Origin: Thelephora terrestris
Taxonomy: Eukaryota; Basidiomycota; Agaricomycetes; Thelephorales; Thelephoraceae
Reading direction: 5' to 3'
Length of the DNA stretch: 64,000 nucleotides
Assembly: GCA_015956445.1 (NCBI GenBank)
Contig: WIUZ02000002.1
Span: 2,108,001-2,172,000 of the forward strand
Shown: positions 50,367 to 61,260 of the stretch, piece by piece
Position numbering within the stretch: the stretch's first letter is position 1
Layout of the letters: each line of letters starts with the position of its first letter
Made by a program: the position numbers and the translations under genes
The notes under the pieces: generated by a model
Databases searched by the model: none
What the model saw: only the letters and a program-made list of their open reading frames with translations
What the model was told of the DNA's origin: nothing

Positions 50367-50623
50367 ACAACGAATATCGTGTATCCAGAAGTTTTGGCCG
50401 AGGTAAGTACAATGATTCCGGTAATCGCACAATCTCATCTTAGCTTTGTTCCTCAGGCGGCATAAGCAGGTGTAGCACATATTATATCCAGTTTCATTGT
50501 TAATAGTGAGATACAATTTGTTGTTATGCAGTATCTAGCGTTGTATCCTCCAAACCATATTTACTGATGATTTCGTGAGATTGGACATGTCGTTGCCAGG
50601 AAGTCTGTGTAACCCGCTTCACT

Positions 50624-50650
50624 GGGGCCGGGGCCGCAGGTCCCGGCCCC
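50624..50650 (+). other. Helitron 3' subterminal hairpin
   Basis: Stem GGGGCCGGGGCC (50624-50635), loop GCA, stem GGTCCCGGCCCC (50639-50650), with a single G-T pair. It lies 41 bp before the CTAG end. Helitron hairpins usually lie nearer (about 10 bp), so the spacing is long for the family. Confidence 0.65.
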
Positions 50651-52506
50651 GTTCTTCTAAAAAAGGGGGGACTGTTGCAGGCCGATACTAGTACTTTATA
50701 AATCAACCATTAGCTGTGTGAATTTGAAAAAAATAGACTCTGTTTGTATGCATGATAGACCATATATCAGTTTGTGGCTCTAACCTAATGGAAACTAAAC
50801 TTAACCTGATAATAGCCACAACCTAATCCTCAATCTGACCTGAGCCAATGTAAACTTGACCCATGAACCTAAGCCTAACCTAATCCTAAACCTGGTCTAA
50901 TCCCAAATCTAACCCTAACCTAACCTAACCTAACCTAACCTAACCTAACCTTATCTGACCTGAGCCTACACCTAACCTAACCTAACCTAACCTAACCTAA
51001 CCTAACCTATACCTAAACTAACCTATACCTATACTAACCTATACCTAACCTAACCTGGTATGGGCAAACCTAACCTACCTATCATGACCTGTTTCAGCCT
51101 AATGTCATGTATGCCAGCCAAGACTAACTTCACCCAGTTGCAAACATATGACTTGGGTCACAGGACCATAAAGCAAACTGCAGTCCCCTCACTCTGTGCC
51201 CAACCATCCCATAAGCCCACAGATGCACATATATCATCAGCAACCCAGCATCATGCTTATCACCCATGTTCAACCACAAACCACTCTCACCCTTTGTTCT
51301 GTGCTATCTCAAAGCTTAACCATAACTCTAGCTCACCCACCCATATCAATCATTGTGTGGAATATGTTATAAGTCTATAAACCATATGTTTGTAGGCCAC
51401 TTGCTTGTGGGCCCAAGGAGGTGGATGAACTTGAGTTGTGGTTTGTCTGTGAGATGGCACAGAACAAAGGGTGAGGGTGGTTTGTGGTTGAACATGGGTG
51501 ATAAGCATGATGCTGGGTTGCTGATGATATATATGTGCATCTGTGGGCTTATGGGATGGTTGGGCACAGAGTGAGGGGACTGCAGTTTGCTTTATGGTCC
51601 TGTGACCCAAGTCATATGTTTGCAACTGGGTGAAGTTAGTCTTGGCTGGCATACATGACATTAGGCTGAAACAGGTCATGATAGGTAGGTTAGGTTTGCC
51701 CATACCAGGTTAGGTTAGGTATAGGTTAGTATAGGTATAGGTTAGTTTAGGTATAGGTTAGGTTAGGTTAGGTTAGGTTAGGTTAGGTTAGGTGTAGGCT
51801 CAGGTCAGATAAGGTTAGGTTAGGTTAGGTTAGGTCAGGTCAGGTTAGGTTAGGTCAGGTCAGGTTAGGGTTAGATTTGGGATTAGACCAGGTTTAGGAT
51901 TAGGTTAGGCTTAGGTTCATGGGTCAAGTTTACATTGGCTCGGGTTTGATTGAGGATTAGGTTGTGGCTATTATCAGGTTAAGTTTAGTTTCCATTAGGT
52001 TAGAGCCACAAACTGATATATGGTCTATCATGCATACAAACAGAGTCTAATTTTTTCAAATTCACACAGCTAATGGTTGATTTATAAAGTATCTCCTTTC
52101 CTGGAATAGTGATATAATCCATGGGACATGGAGAAAGGACACCATTCTGCAACTGATGCCCCATGGGCACCAGATGCTGTTGTACAACCCATGAGGCATG
52201 GGGAAGGGATAGTGTTGTACAACCCATGGGGCATGGGCAACAGATACCATTGTACAACCCATGGGGCATGGGCAACGGATACTATTCCATTACCCATGGG
52301 TCATGGGTTGTACAATGGTATCTTTTCTCCATGGGTCATGGGTTGTACAACACGTTGTACAACATTGCATGGCCCATGACCCATGGAGAAAAGATACCTG
52401 AACCCTGTGGACGAGGTGGTACTCCCATCGCCTAACCCGTTGTCTTACGCCATGCCTCCGGTAGAGAACGAGGCTCCTATCCCAACTCCGGCTCCGGCTT
52501 CCACTC

Positions 52507-53058
52507 TGTCAGGGCCACTCTACCCCAACAACTACCAGTGCACTGAGCCGACTCCGCAGAGTACTCACTAGTCCAACTAGCTTGTGAGAGAACGATCACA
52601 TCTCTATTCTTCTGGTAGGTTGTCCGAGGTCACTACAAGTCAGGTTGAAATCCTAAAGAGAAACCCAACCTAAACCGTACTTCGTTCGGTTTAACAGACA
52701 AGGGTTTATCCCTACAGCAGGATTGATGACTCCACCAGGTGATCGACCGGACGCTCGAGGTGTTCTAATGTGAACGCTGGGGTTCTATAGTTACAAGGCG
52801 CAGGCAACGCGCAGAGCGGGGGGGAGAGCAGATGGGGTGTCTTGGATCAAACAAGAAACTCTGACTTGTCCTTAACTGCAACTGGGCTGAGAAGGGCAGA
52901 GGATTTCCTGAGGTAACAAAACTAAGGTACTACGATACAGCCACAGTTGCTACTTATACTAAAGGAGTGGCCATGACGTCAATACCCTAATATACCCTTA
53001 TCAAGTCCAAACAAAGGGAGATAAGGAGTGTGTGAACACTAAGTAAGGGAAGCGAACA
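52507..53058 (-). mobile_element. LTR copy b (552 bp)
   Basis: Starts TGTCAGGGCCACTC and ends GGGAAGCGAACA, the inverted full-length counterpart of the LTR at 37453-38009. No matching target duplication at its ends, so the flank has been rearranged. It cuts gene D. Confidence 0.75.
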
Positions 53059-53083
53059 AAGATGACGCGTGCAGCTGTGGAGA

Positions 53084-56000
53084 CAACCATTTATGTAAAA
53101 AGTGTGGCAAGGGTGCCATTTTATGACAGTTAATCAGTGGGAAGGATTTGACAGTAAATGTGTGGGAAGCACAAAGGGGTGGTCAAGTAGCATTGGGGGC
53201 CTAATCGGGATATATTTGGACCTAATGGGGGTATATGACAGGGGCATTGGTGGGTCCGTGATGGATTGTGTGAGAAGGTCATGTGACATGGCCAGGAAAG
53301 GGAATTCCAAAAGGGGAAGTTTTTATGGCTTATATAAGCAATGATGGAGAGGTGTTGTGAGGGAATATTCCAAATGGAGATATTTTGATGGCCAACATAA
53401 GCTGGTCATGTGATATATGAGTGAGAGAGGATTATCTAAGCAAGTCATGTGACTGACCAAAAAAAGAAATTTTTGATGGCTTACATAAGCAACTCAAAAA
53501 TGATTTTGGCATTGAATTTCCTTTTTGGGAAATTTTGATAGCTGACATAAGCAGATCATGTGACCGACCAGAAAGGGAAAGTTTTGATGGCTTACATAAG
53601 TGTCTCAAAAATGCTTTTGGAGGGTTCTTTTCCAAAAAGAAAATTCCTTTTTAGGAAATATTTGATAGATTACCAAAAAAAGAATTTTTGATTGCTTACA
53701 TAAGCAACTAAAAATGAGATTTCCCAAACAGGAAATTTCCTTTTTAGGAAAGACTTTCTAAAATAGGCAATTTTGATGGCTTACATAAGCGATTCAAAAA
53801 TGGTACTGGAAACAATTACCAAAAAAGGAAATTATATGTTAGAAAATTCGGAAAAATGCCAGAAAAATCCTAAAATATACTGAAAAAATTCCCACAGATC
53901 TAGAGAGTCCCAAAAATGCAAATAAATCCCACAAATATCCAAATAAATTGTTTTTTTGGCTGGAAAAATCAGGAAAAAATCCGAAATAATTTCCAAAAAA
54001 TCCAGAATATAGATAAATATTTTATGGAAATTATTTCGATTTTTTTTGTTCATTAAATAGCCTATAATCTTGATATTAATGTATTTTCTGCCCAAAAAAT
54101 TCATAGAAATCCTAAAAAGGTAATCGAAAATTAAAAATGACAATTATATCTAAAATATTCATTATATCATAAAGTTCAGATCTGTTTGTAGCCATAAACT
54201 AACCCTAAATCTAAACCTAGTGCTAGACATAACCTAACCTAACCCTAAACCTGTCCCTAACCCTAAACCTAAACCTGCCCTAAACCTAAACCTGCCCTAA
54301 ACCTAAACCTGCCCTAAACCTAAACCTACCCTAAATCTCAATCTAATGCTAAACCTAACCTGCCCTAAACCTAACTTGCCCTAAACCTAAACTTAAACCT
54401 AACCTAACCTCAACATAACCTAAACCTAAACCTAAACCTAACCACCCTAAACCTAACCCATCTCAAACCTAACCTGCCCTAATCCTAGCCTGCCCTAAAC
54501 CTAACCTAACCTAATATAACCTAAACCTAAACCTAAACCCAACCTGCTCTAAACCTAACCCAATTCTAACCTCACCTAGTCCTAACCCTGACCTGGCCTA
54601 GTTTGGCCTTATCTTATCTTATCTTATCTTATCTTATCTTATCTTATCTTATCTTATCTTATCTTATCTTATCTTATCTTATCTTATCTTATTCTATTTA
54701 CCTAACCTTAATCTAAATACCCTAGCTAACCAACATCTAACCCAACCTCACCTGGCTCACCAGCACATGACTGGGTTACAGGAACACACTGTGAGCTGCA
54801 CCATCCAATCCTATATCCATCTGTCACCCAAGCACAACAACTGTGGTGGACCTACAAGTTAGTGGACCCACAAGCCCACAGACCCACACCCACAGACTGC
54901 TCACTCAGTGGTGACATCTGTTATCCAATCTCGCCCACATACCACCCTCACCCTGTGTGTTCTGTGCCAGACTGCAACTTCACCACAACTCAAGTCCAAC
55001 CACCTGGCTGAACTTGCAAGCCAGACTGATATAGGCTACAAGTTATGCATCCATGGATTTGTAGACCTGAGAATACATGGTTTCAGCCAGGTGGCTGGCA
55101 CAGAACACAGGGTGAGGGTGGTACGTGGGTGAGGTTGAATAATAGATGTCTCTACTGAGTGAGCAGTCTACAGTTATGGGTCTGTGGGCTTGTAGGTCTA
55201 CTAACTTGTAGGTCCACCACAGTTGTTGTGCTTGGGTGACAGATGGATATAGGATTGGATGGTGCAGCTCACAGTGTGTTCCTGTAACCCAGTCATGTGC
55301 TGGTGAGCCAGGTGAGGTTGGGTTAGATGTTGGTTAGCTAGGGTATTTAGATTAAGGTTAGGTAAATAGAATAAGATAAGATAAGATAAGATAAGATAAG
55401 ATAAGATAAGATAAGATAAGATAAGGCCAAACTAGGCCAGGTCAGGGTTAGGACTAGGTGAGGTTAGAATTGGGTTAGGTTTAGAGCAGGTTGGGTTTAG
55501 GTTTAGGTTTAGGTTATATTAGGTTAGGTTAGGTTTAGGGCAGGCTAGGATTAGGGCAGGTTAGGTTTGAGATGGGTTAGGTTTAGGGTGGTTAGGTTTA
55601 GGTTTAGGTTTAGGTTATGTTGAGGTTAGGTTAGGTTTAAGTTTAGGTTTAGGGCAAGTTAGGTTTAGGGCAGGTTAGGTTTAGCATTAGATTGAGATTT
55701 AGGGTAGGTTTAGGTTTAGGGCAGGTTTAGGTTTAGGGCAGGTTTAGGTTTAGGGCAGGTTTAGGTTTAGGGCAGGTTTAGGTTTAGGGCAGGTTTAGGT
55801 TTAGGGCAGGTTTAGGTTTAGGGTTAGGGACAGGTTTAGGGTTAGGTTAGGTTATGTCTAGCACTAGGTTTAGATTTAGGGTTAGTTTATGGCTACAAAC
55901 AGATCTGAACTTTATGATATAATGAATATTTTAGATATAATTGTCATTTTTAATTTTCGATTACCTTTTTAGGATTTCTATGAATTTTTTGGGCAGAAAA

Positions 56001-57162
56001 TACATTAATATCAAGATTATAGGCTATTTAATGAACAAAAAAAATCGAAATAATTTCCATAAAATATTTATCTATATTCTGGATTTTTTGGAAATTATTT
56101 CGGATTTTTTCCTGATTTTTCCAGCCAAAAAAACAATTTATTTGGATATTTGTGGGATTTATTTGCATTTTTGGGACTCTCTAGATCTGTGGGAATTTTT
56201 TCAGTATATTTTAGGATTTTTCTGGCATTTTTCCGAATTTTCTAACATATAATTTCCTTTTTTGGTAATTGTTTCCAGTACCATTTTTGAATCGCTTATG
56301 TAAGCCATCAAAATTGCCTATTTTAGAAAGTCTTTCCTAAAAAGGAAATTTCCTGTTTGGGAAATCTCATTTTTAGTTGCTTATGTAAGCAATCAAAAAT
56401 TCTTTTTTTGGTAATCTATCAAATATTTCCTAAAAAGGAATTTTCTTTTTGGAAAAGAACCCTCCAAAAGCATTTTTGAGACACTTATGTAAGCCATCAA
56501 AACTTTCCCTTTCTGGTCGGTCACATGATCTGCTTATGTCAGCTATCAAAATTTCCCAAAAAGGAAATTCAATGCCAAAATCATTTTTGAGTTGCTTATG
56601 TAAGCCATCAAAAATTTCTTTTTTTGGTCAGTCACATGACTTGCTTAGATAATCCTCTCTCACTCATATATCACATGACCAGCTTATGTTGGCCATCAAA
56701 ATATCTCCATTTGGAATATTCCCTCACAACACCTCTCCATCATTGCTTATATAAGCCATAAAAACTTCCCCTTTTGGAATTCCCTTTCCTGGCCATGTCA
56801 CATGACCTTCTCACACAATCCATCACGGACCCACCAATGCCCCTGTCATATACCCCCATTAGGTCCAAATATATCCCGATTAGGCCCCCAATGCTACTTG
56901 ACCACCCCTTTGTGCTTCCCACAGATTTAACGTCAAAACCCCGTCTGCCAACATCGTCTGGTCACATGACCCCCTCACACGACCAATTCCGTTCCTACTG
57001 ATGCTTCTGTTATGTAATCCCATCAGGCCCATATGTCCCGATTAGGCCCCAAACGCTACTTGACCACCCCTTTGTGCTTCCCACACATTTACTGTCAAAT
57101 CCTTCCCACTGATTGACTGTCATAAAATGGCACCCTTGCCACACTTTGTATGTAAATCCCTG
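53084..57162. mobile_element. Giant foldback element E9 (about 4.1 kb)
   Basis: Inverted halves meet near 55060. The outer ends share AAAGTGTGGCAAGGGTGCCA and continue inward as inverted copies. The arm plan is that of E7 and E8: GATGGCTTACATAAGC and AAAAAGGAAATT motifs, CCTAAA tracts with CCTGCCCTAAA periods, a long CTTAT microsatellite (54607-54692 and mirrored near 55370-55425) and a core with CATGACTGGGTTACAGGAACA. The right arm contains an extra partial tandem copy (about 56860-57060). No clear target duplication was found, so the exact ends are approximate. Confidence 0.8.
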
Positions 57163-57810
57163 GTAACCACTAATGGTGGATGAGACGGAAGCGGGGTTCC
57201 CGTTCAATTTGTTAGACAATGGCTCTGGTGGCCATAGTGGTGAGCAACCTTTTCCAGGAGAACACCTGGGGTTTAGGAAGTTGTAGCATTTTGGTTCTTG
57301 GATTTATGCTCTCTGCTCGAGGGAATGTGAAGAGGTGATGATGTAATTACAACACTTTCAAGGTGATTGAGTTGAGGCACGGTTGCTTCCTGATCATTGT
57401 GATTCCCAGACTCTTTCCTGGTTGCTATCTTGTCGACTCAAGGAACCTCGGTTCCATATCCTGCTGTAACTTGCAATCGACCCAGAGCATGCATGTACAC
57501 GAGCCTGCGACCACTTGCAAGTGACTGGTTGTAATCAATGGAGTCGGTTAGACTAGAACCCTGCCTGGAGACCCTTTGTACTGCCTTCAAGGCTCAGGAT
57601 TTCTCACTGTAACCACAATGTCGGTGGTAAAGATGCCCACTTCCTCTTTGACAGGTGATTTTCCAAGGCCATCTCTCACCATTTACCCAATACTGAGCAG
57701 TCCACCCTGCTCCAGTGTACAAACTGTTCACCAGCAGGCTTTGGCACTGAACAAGAGTCAAGATAAAGTGGTTGTTTCACAGAGCTACCTCAAAGGCGTC
57801 CACCACACGT
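57163..57810. other. No gene recognised before the second solo LTR
   Basis: Holds a short open frame near 57600-57810, in front of the LTR, without recognisable motifs. It may contain the lost 5' exon of the F-box gene, but no join is convincing. Confidence 0.35.
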
Positions 57811-58844
57811 TGTCGTGACCGTATTTCGGACAGTATCCGGAATCACGATCCTCTCTCGACTATTGGCAACCGCTGCTCGAGGTCTATAAGACGTCCCTCA
57901 GCATTCCCAACTGTCCTGATGAGGTCTCGCCTGTCCCTTTGCTTCGCTACATTTCCCTCTCTCCTTATGCCCCTTCGCGACATCGCGACATCCCGATGTT
58001 TTTCCTTGCGATGTCCCGATGTTTTCCCCTTTCGACCTGCAACCTGCGACTTACACCTGCAACCTGCACCCTTCAACCCGCGACCTGCGACCTGCGTTCT
58101 CCAGTATTTAGTATCCCTCAGACTTTGTTTCCCTCACGTCCCGATCAGTCCTGATCGTGTCCCGACTGTTTGGTATGTTTTGTATCTTTAGCTTTTGTCT
58201 TCCTATCTCCATTCCCTGCGTCCCAATCACGTCTTGATTGATCGCCCCGCTTGCAACTCCAGACCTCCCTCTGGTTTGTTTCTCAACCACATTCCTTTCC
58301 TTTGTTGTTCCCTTTGATCTCCTGCCTTCCCTATGTCATAGACTTGTCATTAGGTCTCTTGACATCATTTTGGTTCGTTCCCTTTGGTTCCCTTCATTCT
58401 CAGAGTCCCCAGCATGTTGTACAAAGACTCCTGTATTCGATAGACCAGACAATCAATCAGCAGTGTTCTCCCTCTCTCTTTCTCTCTCTCCCTCTCTCTC
58501 TCTGAGGCCTAGCAGCGTTGCTACGGTCCTCCCTTCGGTTTCCTCGTCATCTCAATCTCGTCTTTGTCGTCCCTCTGGTCTCTTGTGTCCCGCTGGTGTC
58601 CCGCTTTTAGGCCTTGTTATCCTGATGTTTCCCAATGTTTCCCTTAGTCTGTTATTGGTAGTTTTGTTCCTTGGCTTTCCTATTGTCTTCCGCTTTGTCC
58701 TCCCGACTTTCATCACGACTTTCCCTCTCATCGTTTATTCCCTTCCTGCAGATCCCCTAGAGGCTTGCGCCTCTAAACCAAGGACCCGACCTTCTGACTG
58801 CCATCTCTGCCCTCTCGGACTCTGAAGGCTTTGTGGCTAGTTCA
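57811..58844 (+). mobile_element. Solo LTR, copy 2 (1034 bp, TSD ACGT)
   Basis: Begins TGTCGTGACC and ends GGCTAGTTCA like the LTR at 9251-10269. ACGT at 57807-57810 is repeated at 58845-58848. The CT microsatellite is shorter and the TATA-like site of copy 1 is here changed to TGTACAAAG. No internal region. It lies immediately in front of the F-box sequence. Confidence 0.85.
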
Positions 58845-60154
58845 ACGTCCATCCCCGATTACCAAATTACCCCAAGACCTGGTGGAGGAAATCATCTCCT
58901 ACTTCATTTACAACACGTACACTCTTCTAGCATGCTTGATGACTTGCTACTTGTGGGACATTGCTTCTGTCCCCCATTGTCATCACTCCCTCACAACCTA
59001 CAACTCGGACTGGGAGTACGCATGGCCCAAACTACTTCAAAAATCATACGAGCTTGGTCTACTCCCACTCGTCAAGCGGTTCCAGATCTGTGCGCACATC
59101 AGCAAGTTCGCTCCCAAACACCTCAACAGATTCACTCTACGTTACTTTTCCACACTGACGAACCTCCAGGAACTTGTAATAGATCATCTTCAGGTCTCCA
59201 CATCTATGCCAATCGTTCAACAGTGCTTTGGACACTTATCGCCAAACCTTTTATTCCTCGCACTCAAAGAGCCAAAGGGCACCTGTTGTCAACTTGTATA
59301 TTTCATTGGACTTTTTCCAAACCTCCAAGACCTTAAGCTATACTGCCACAGGCCCTGGCTGACGCAATGCTCATCCCCCTCTCCACACTCCCACTGTGAG
59401 GGTGGTTAAGGCTCATTTGTTTTAAGAAGGATGAACTTGTAAAGGAAATGGTCACCCTTTTGGGGGGACTTCGGTTTTGTTACCTGGACCTCGCTGAGGT
59501 GAGTTGCGCACAGCTCCTTCTATACAAGTGTGCAGGCACCCTGGAGACTTTGAGATTGTACTCAACTGGTGCTTCACCCGGTAAGACATTTATTGTCAGG
59601 AAAAGAGGATGGACTCAAGGGAATGATTTGTAGTGGAACACTGTCCCCGGAAATATTTGGATTTGTCACACCAGAACAAGTCCCTTCGTACACTCGAGAC
59701 CACTGCAGGTTTGATGGAATTCTCAAGTCTCAGGACGTTGAACATCCCTAAACCTACACCCTCTTCCATCACATCTCCTGCACCTCTTGATGCTGTTATC
59801 ATCTTTTGGGACTGTGAATTCAGTGGTGGAGGACTCTGTATGTCTAACCAAACAGTTTATGCTATCCGGGGTGAGGATTTCTCACAGAGCATAAAGTTGG
59901 AATTCAGGGTGTTGCACAAGATGCACAATGTGCAAGAATTCTGATTGGTTTTTTGCGTGGATGTGTCTGATGATATACTGCAGCATGCCTTGAGAGAACT
60001 GGAGGTCATGATTCAGAGGGGAGAGGAAAGGAGAGCATTTGATTACCTCCGCTCCAGGCCAATCATAATTTTTGAGAGGTGGATGCTTAGCATTCGTTCT
60101 GCAGGTAGTGTCAGTGGTTCATGGTTGGAGACTCTTGTTGGAAGTGCGCTGTAG
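58845..60154 (+). pseudogene. F-box/LRR-like protein, degraded
   Basis: After the LTR the frame reads ITKLPQDLVEEIISYFIY then TLLACLMTCYLWDIAS, an F-box of the agaric type. Leucine-rich segments follow, such as LTNLQELVIDHL and LFPNLQDLKLY, then LLGGLRFCYLDLAEVSCAQL, LETLRLYSTG, YLDLSHQNKSLRTLETT and a C-terminal ILQHALRELEVMIQRGEERR with YLRSRPIIIFE. In intact relatives these form one protein that presents substrates to an SCF ubiquitin ligase. Here the ATG is separated by the LTR, the frame shifts near 59630, and a TGA at 59942-59944 splits HNVQEF from LVFCVDVS. The damage makes it a probable pseudogene. One of many F-box paralogues expected in such genomes. Confidence 0.7.
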
Positions 60155-60968
60155 CATAACTCTAGGATATGCTAATATGTATGTTGGCAGTGATGGTGAT
60201 GAAAATGTGTGGCATCCACCAAGAACAAAAGCAGGGGTTGTGGATGAGAAGCAGTTGTTGTAGAAAAAACCCACTGGGTCCAGAACAAGACAAAATTTTT
60301 GGGATTATTGCAAGCAATGTTCAGAATTGGATCAAGATGGGAAGATTGTCTCATTAAAAAAGATGTTCTGACTGTATTCTGAAAACATGGTATTCACATG
60401 CCATGCCTGTGGCAAACTCTGCTAGGGGTTAATTGGCATATACAAACCTGTAGAATGTGGGTAGAATATTTTTCTGAATGGTCTGAAAAATGGTACTGTA
60501 TTGACATTGTAGTGGGTGTGTTCTGGGCAGGTGGCTCATTCATTTGATTCCCTTGCATAAACTTGAGATGTTCTGTACTGGAAAACCACCCTTTCCCTCT
60601 GGTAAGATTATTGGCTGCATGGAATGGAGCACAGAAATGGGTTTTTAGTTTTCATGTACCATGACAAGAGTGTTCTGGTTATGACTTGTGTCACAAAAGA
60701 TTTTCTGAGAAGTGGTAAATTCCAGGATGAGGGGAAGAAATGGGATTGGAAAGTGGTTGAACAATGAGATGAGATAATGAAGTTGAGAAGAGATTAGGAT
60801 CATAAGAACATTCGAAGATGCCATATTCTTGAAAGGTGGGGAAATTGCATGTAAGGGTAAGTGTATAGGTGTGCTGCTGTTTACAGTTGTGTAACGACCA
60901 TAGAGAACGCCAGGTCCTCAGTTAGAGGGTTGAGGGTAAAAAGCATTCAGAGGAAGGTGGCCAAAAAT
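60155..60968. other. AT-rich intergenic, no gene recognised
   Basis: 3' flank of the F-box pseudogene. No supported coding or repeat structure. Confidence 0.45.
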
Positions 60969-61034
60969 GGCACCTGTAGGATTCGAACCTATGCCCTCAC
61001 AGGGTAGAAGATTTCAAGTCTACACCCCACATCA
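60969..61034 (-). tRNA. tRNA-Ser(UGA)-like 3' part, probable relic
   Basis: On the minus strand the anticodon arm AGACTTGAAATCT (anticodon TGA at 61016-61014), a variable arm CTACCCTGTGAGGG, a perfect T arm TAGGTTCGAATCCTA and the acceptor strand CAGGTGCC are all present. The matching 5' acceptor strand (GGCACCTG) and a clear D arm are not found upstream. It is therefore a 3' tRNA piece, or the tRNA part of a retroposed sequence, rather than a working gene. Confidence 0.55.
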
Positions 61035-61069
61035 TCAGAAAATTTACAAATCTGCTGATTGTGCTGAAC

Positions 61070-61260
61070 TCAGCATGAATTAGCATGAATTAGCATAAAT
61101 TAGCACAGATCAGCATGTTAAGCATCAACATGAAAAGCATAGAGCCCTTTTGTTCAGCATCATCTTCAAAATTTCTATTTTGTGCTTACTGATGCTGGTC
61201 AGTGCTTAACAATGCTGATCAGTGCTTAATGAAGCTGATCAGTGCTTGGCCAAGCACTGT
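61070..61260. repeat. Degenerate short tandem repeats
   Basis: First several copies of TTAGCATGAA-type units, then about four units of the form GATGCTGATCAGTGCTTAA with variation. They follow the tRNA relic directly and could belong to the same retroposed unit. Confidence 0.5.

Larger units (their letters stand above)
40564..50691 (+). mobile_element. Helitron (about 10.1 kb, TC...CTAG, inserted between A and T)
   Basis: Starts TCATAATATACAAATGACGG after an A and ends GCCGATACTAG before a T, the classic A^T insertion without duplication. The boundaries are proven by the intact right arm of foldback F: the complement of 52,080-52,105 reads AAGGAGATACTTTATAAATC without a gap, exactly what is left when 40564-50691 is removed. 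It encodes a RepHel protein and has a strong hairpin near its 3' end. It carries two foldback insertions (E8, E6). The 5' 600 bp (to 41175) is GC-rich with no clear gene. Confidence 0.9.
39939..52402. mobile_element. Foldback element F (about 2.3 kb of its own, split by a Helitron; TSD CCC)
   Basis: Left arm 39939-40563, then the Helitron, then 50692-52402, which holds the rest of the left arm, a centre near 51392 and the whole right arm. The ends are TTCAGCTATCTTTTCTCC and the complement of TTCAGGTATCTTTTCTCC. CCC at 39936-39938 is repeated at 52403-52405. The outer arms consist of a 35 bp unit (core CCATGGGGCATGGGTTGTACAA) repeated about eleven times on the left but only about three times on the right. 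The inner arms hold CCTAA tracts and a core with GGGTCACAGGACCATAAAG, resembling the cores of E7-E9. Confidence 0.85.
38934..52506 (+). pseudogene. Family gene D, broken by a TGA, foldback F (with Helitron) and an LTR
   Basis: Plus-strand exons 38934-39065, 39117-39422, 39478-39732 and from 39787. Exon 1 (132 bp) and exon 2 (306 bp) have the same lengths as in gene C; exon 3 is 42 bp longer. Exon 2 carries a TGA at 39306-39308 where C reads QRGIYDQ. Exon 4 runs through KTCNCKEG and FELEYADE until foldback F starts at 39939. It resumes at 52403 as VDEVVLPSPNPLSYAMPPVE, with the frame kept when F and one CCC are removed. It is then cut at 52507 by an LTR and no 3' end is found. D is an inverted duplicate of C. 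Function unknown. Confidence 0.75.

Noticed and set aside
50692-52092. Separate 1.4 kb palindromic element next to the Helitron
   Set aside because: Its left end is continuous with 40563 once the Helitron is removed, so it is the inner part of foldback F and not an independent insertion.
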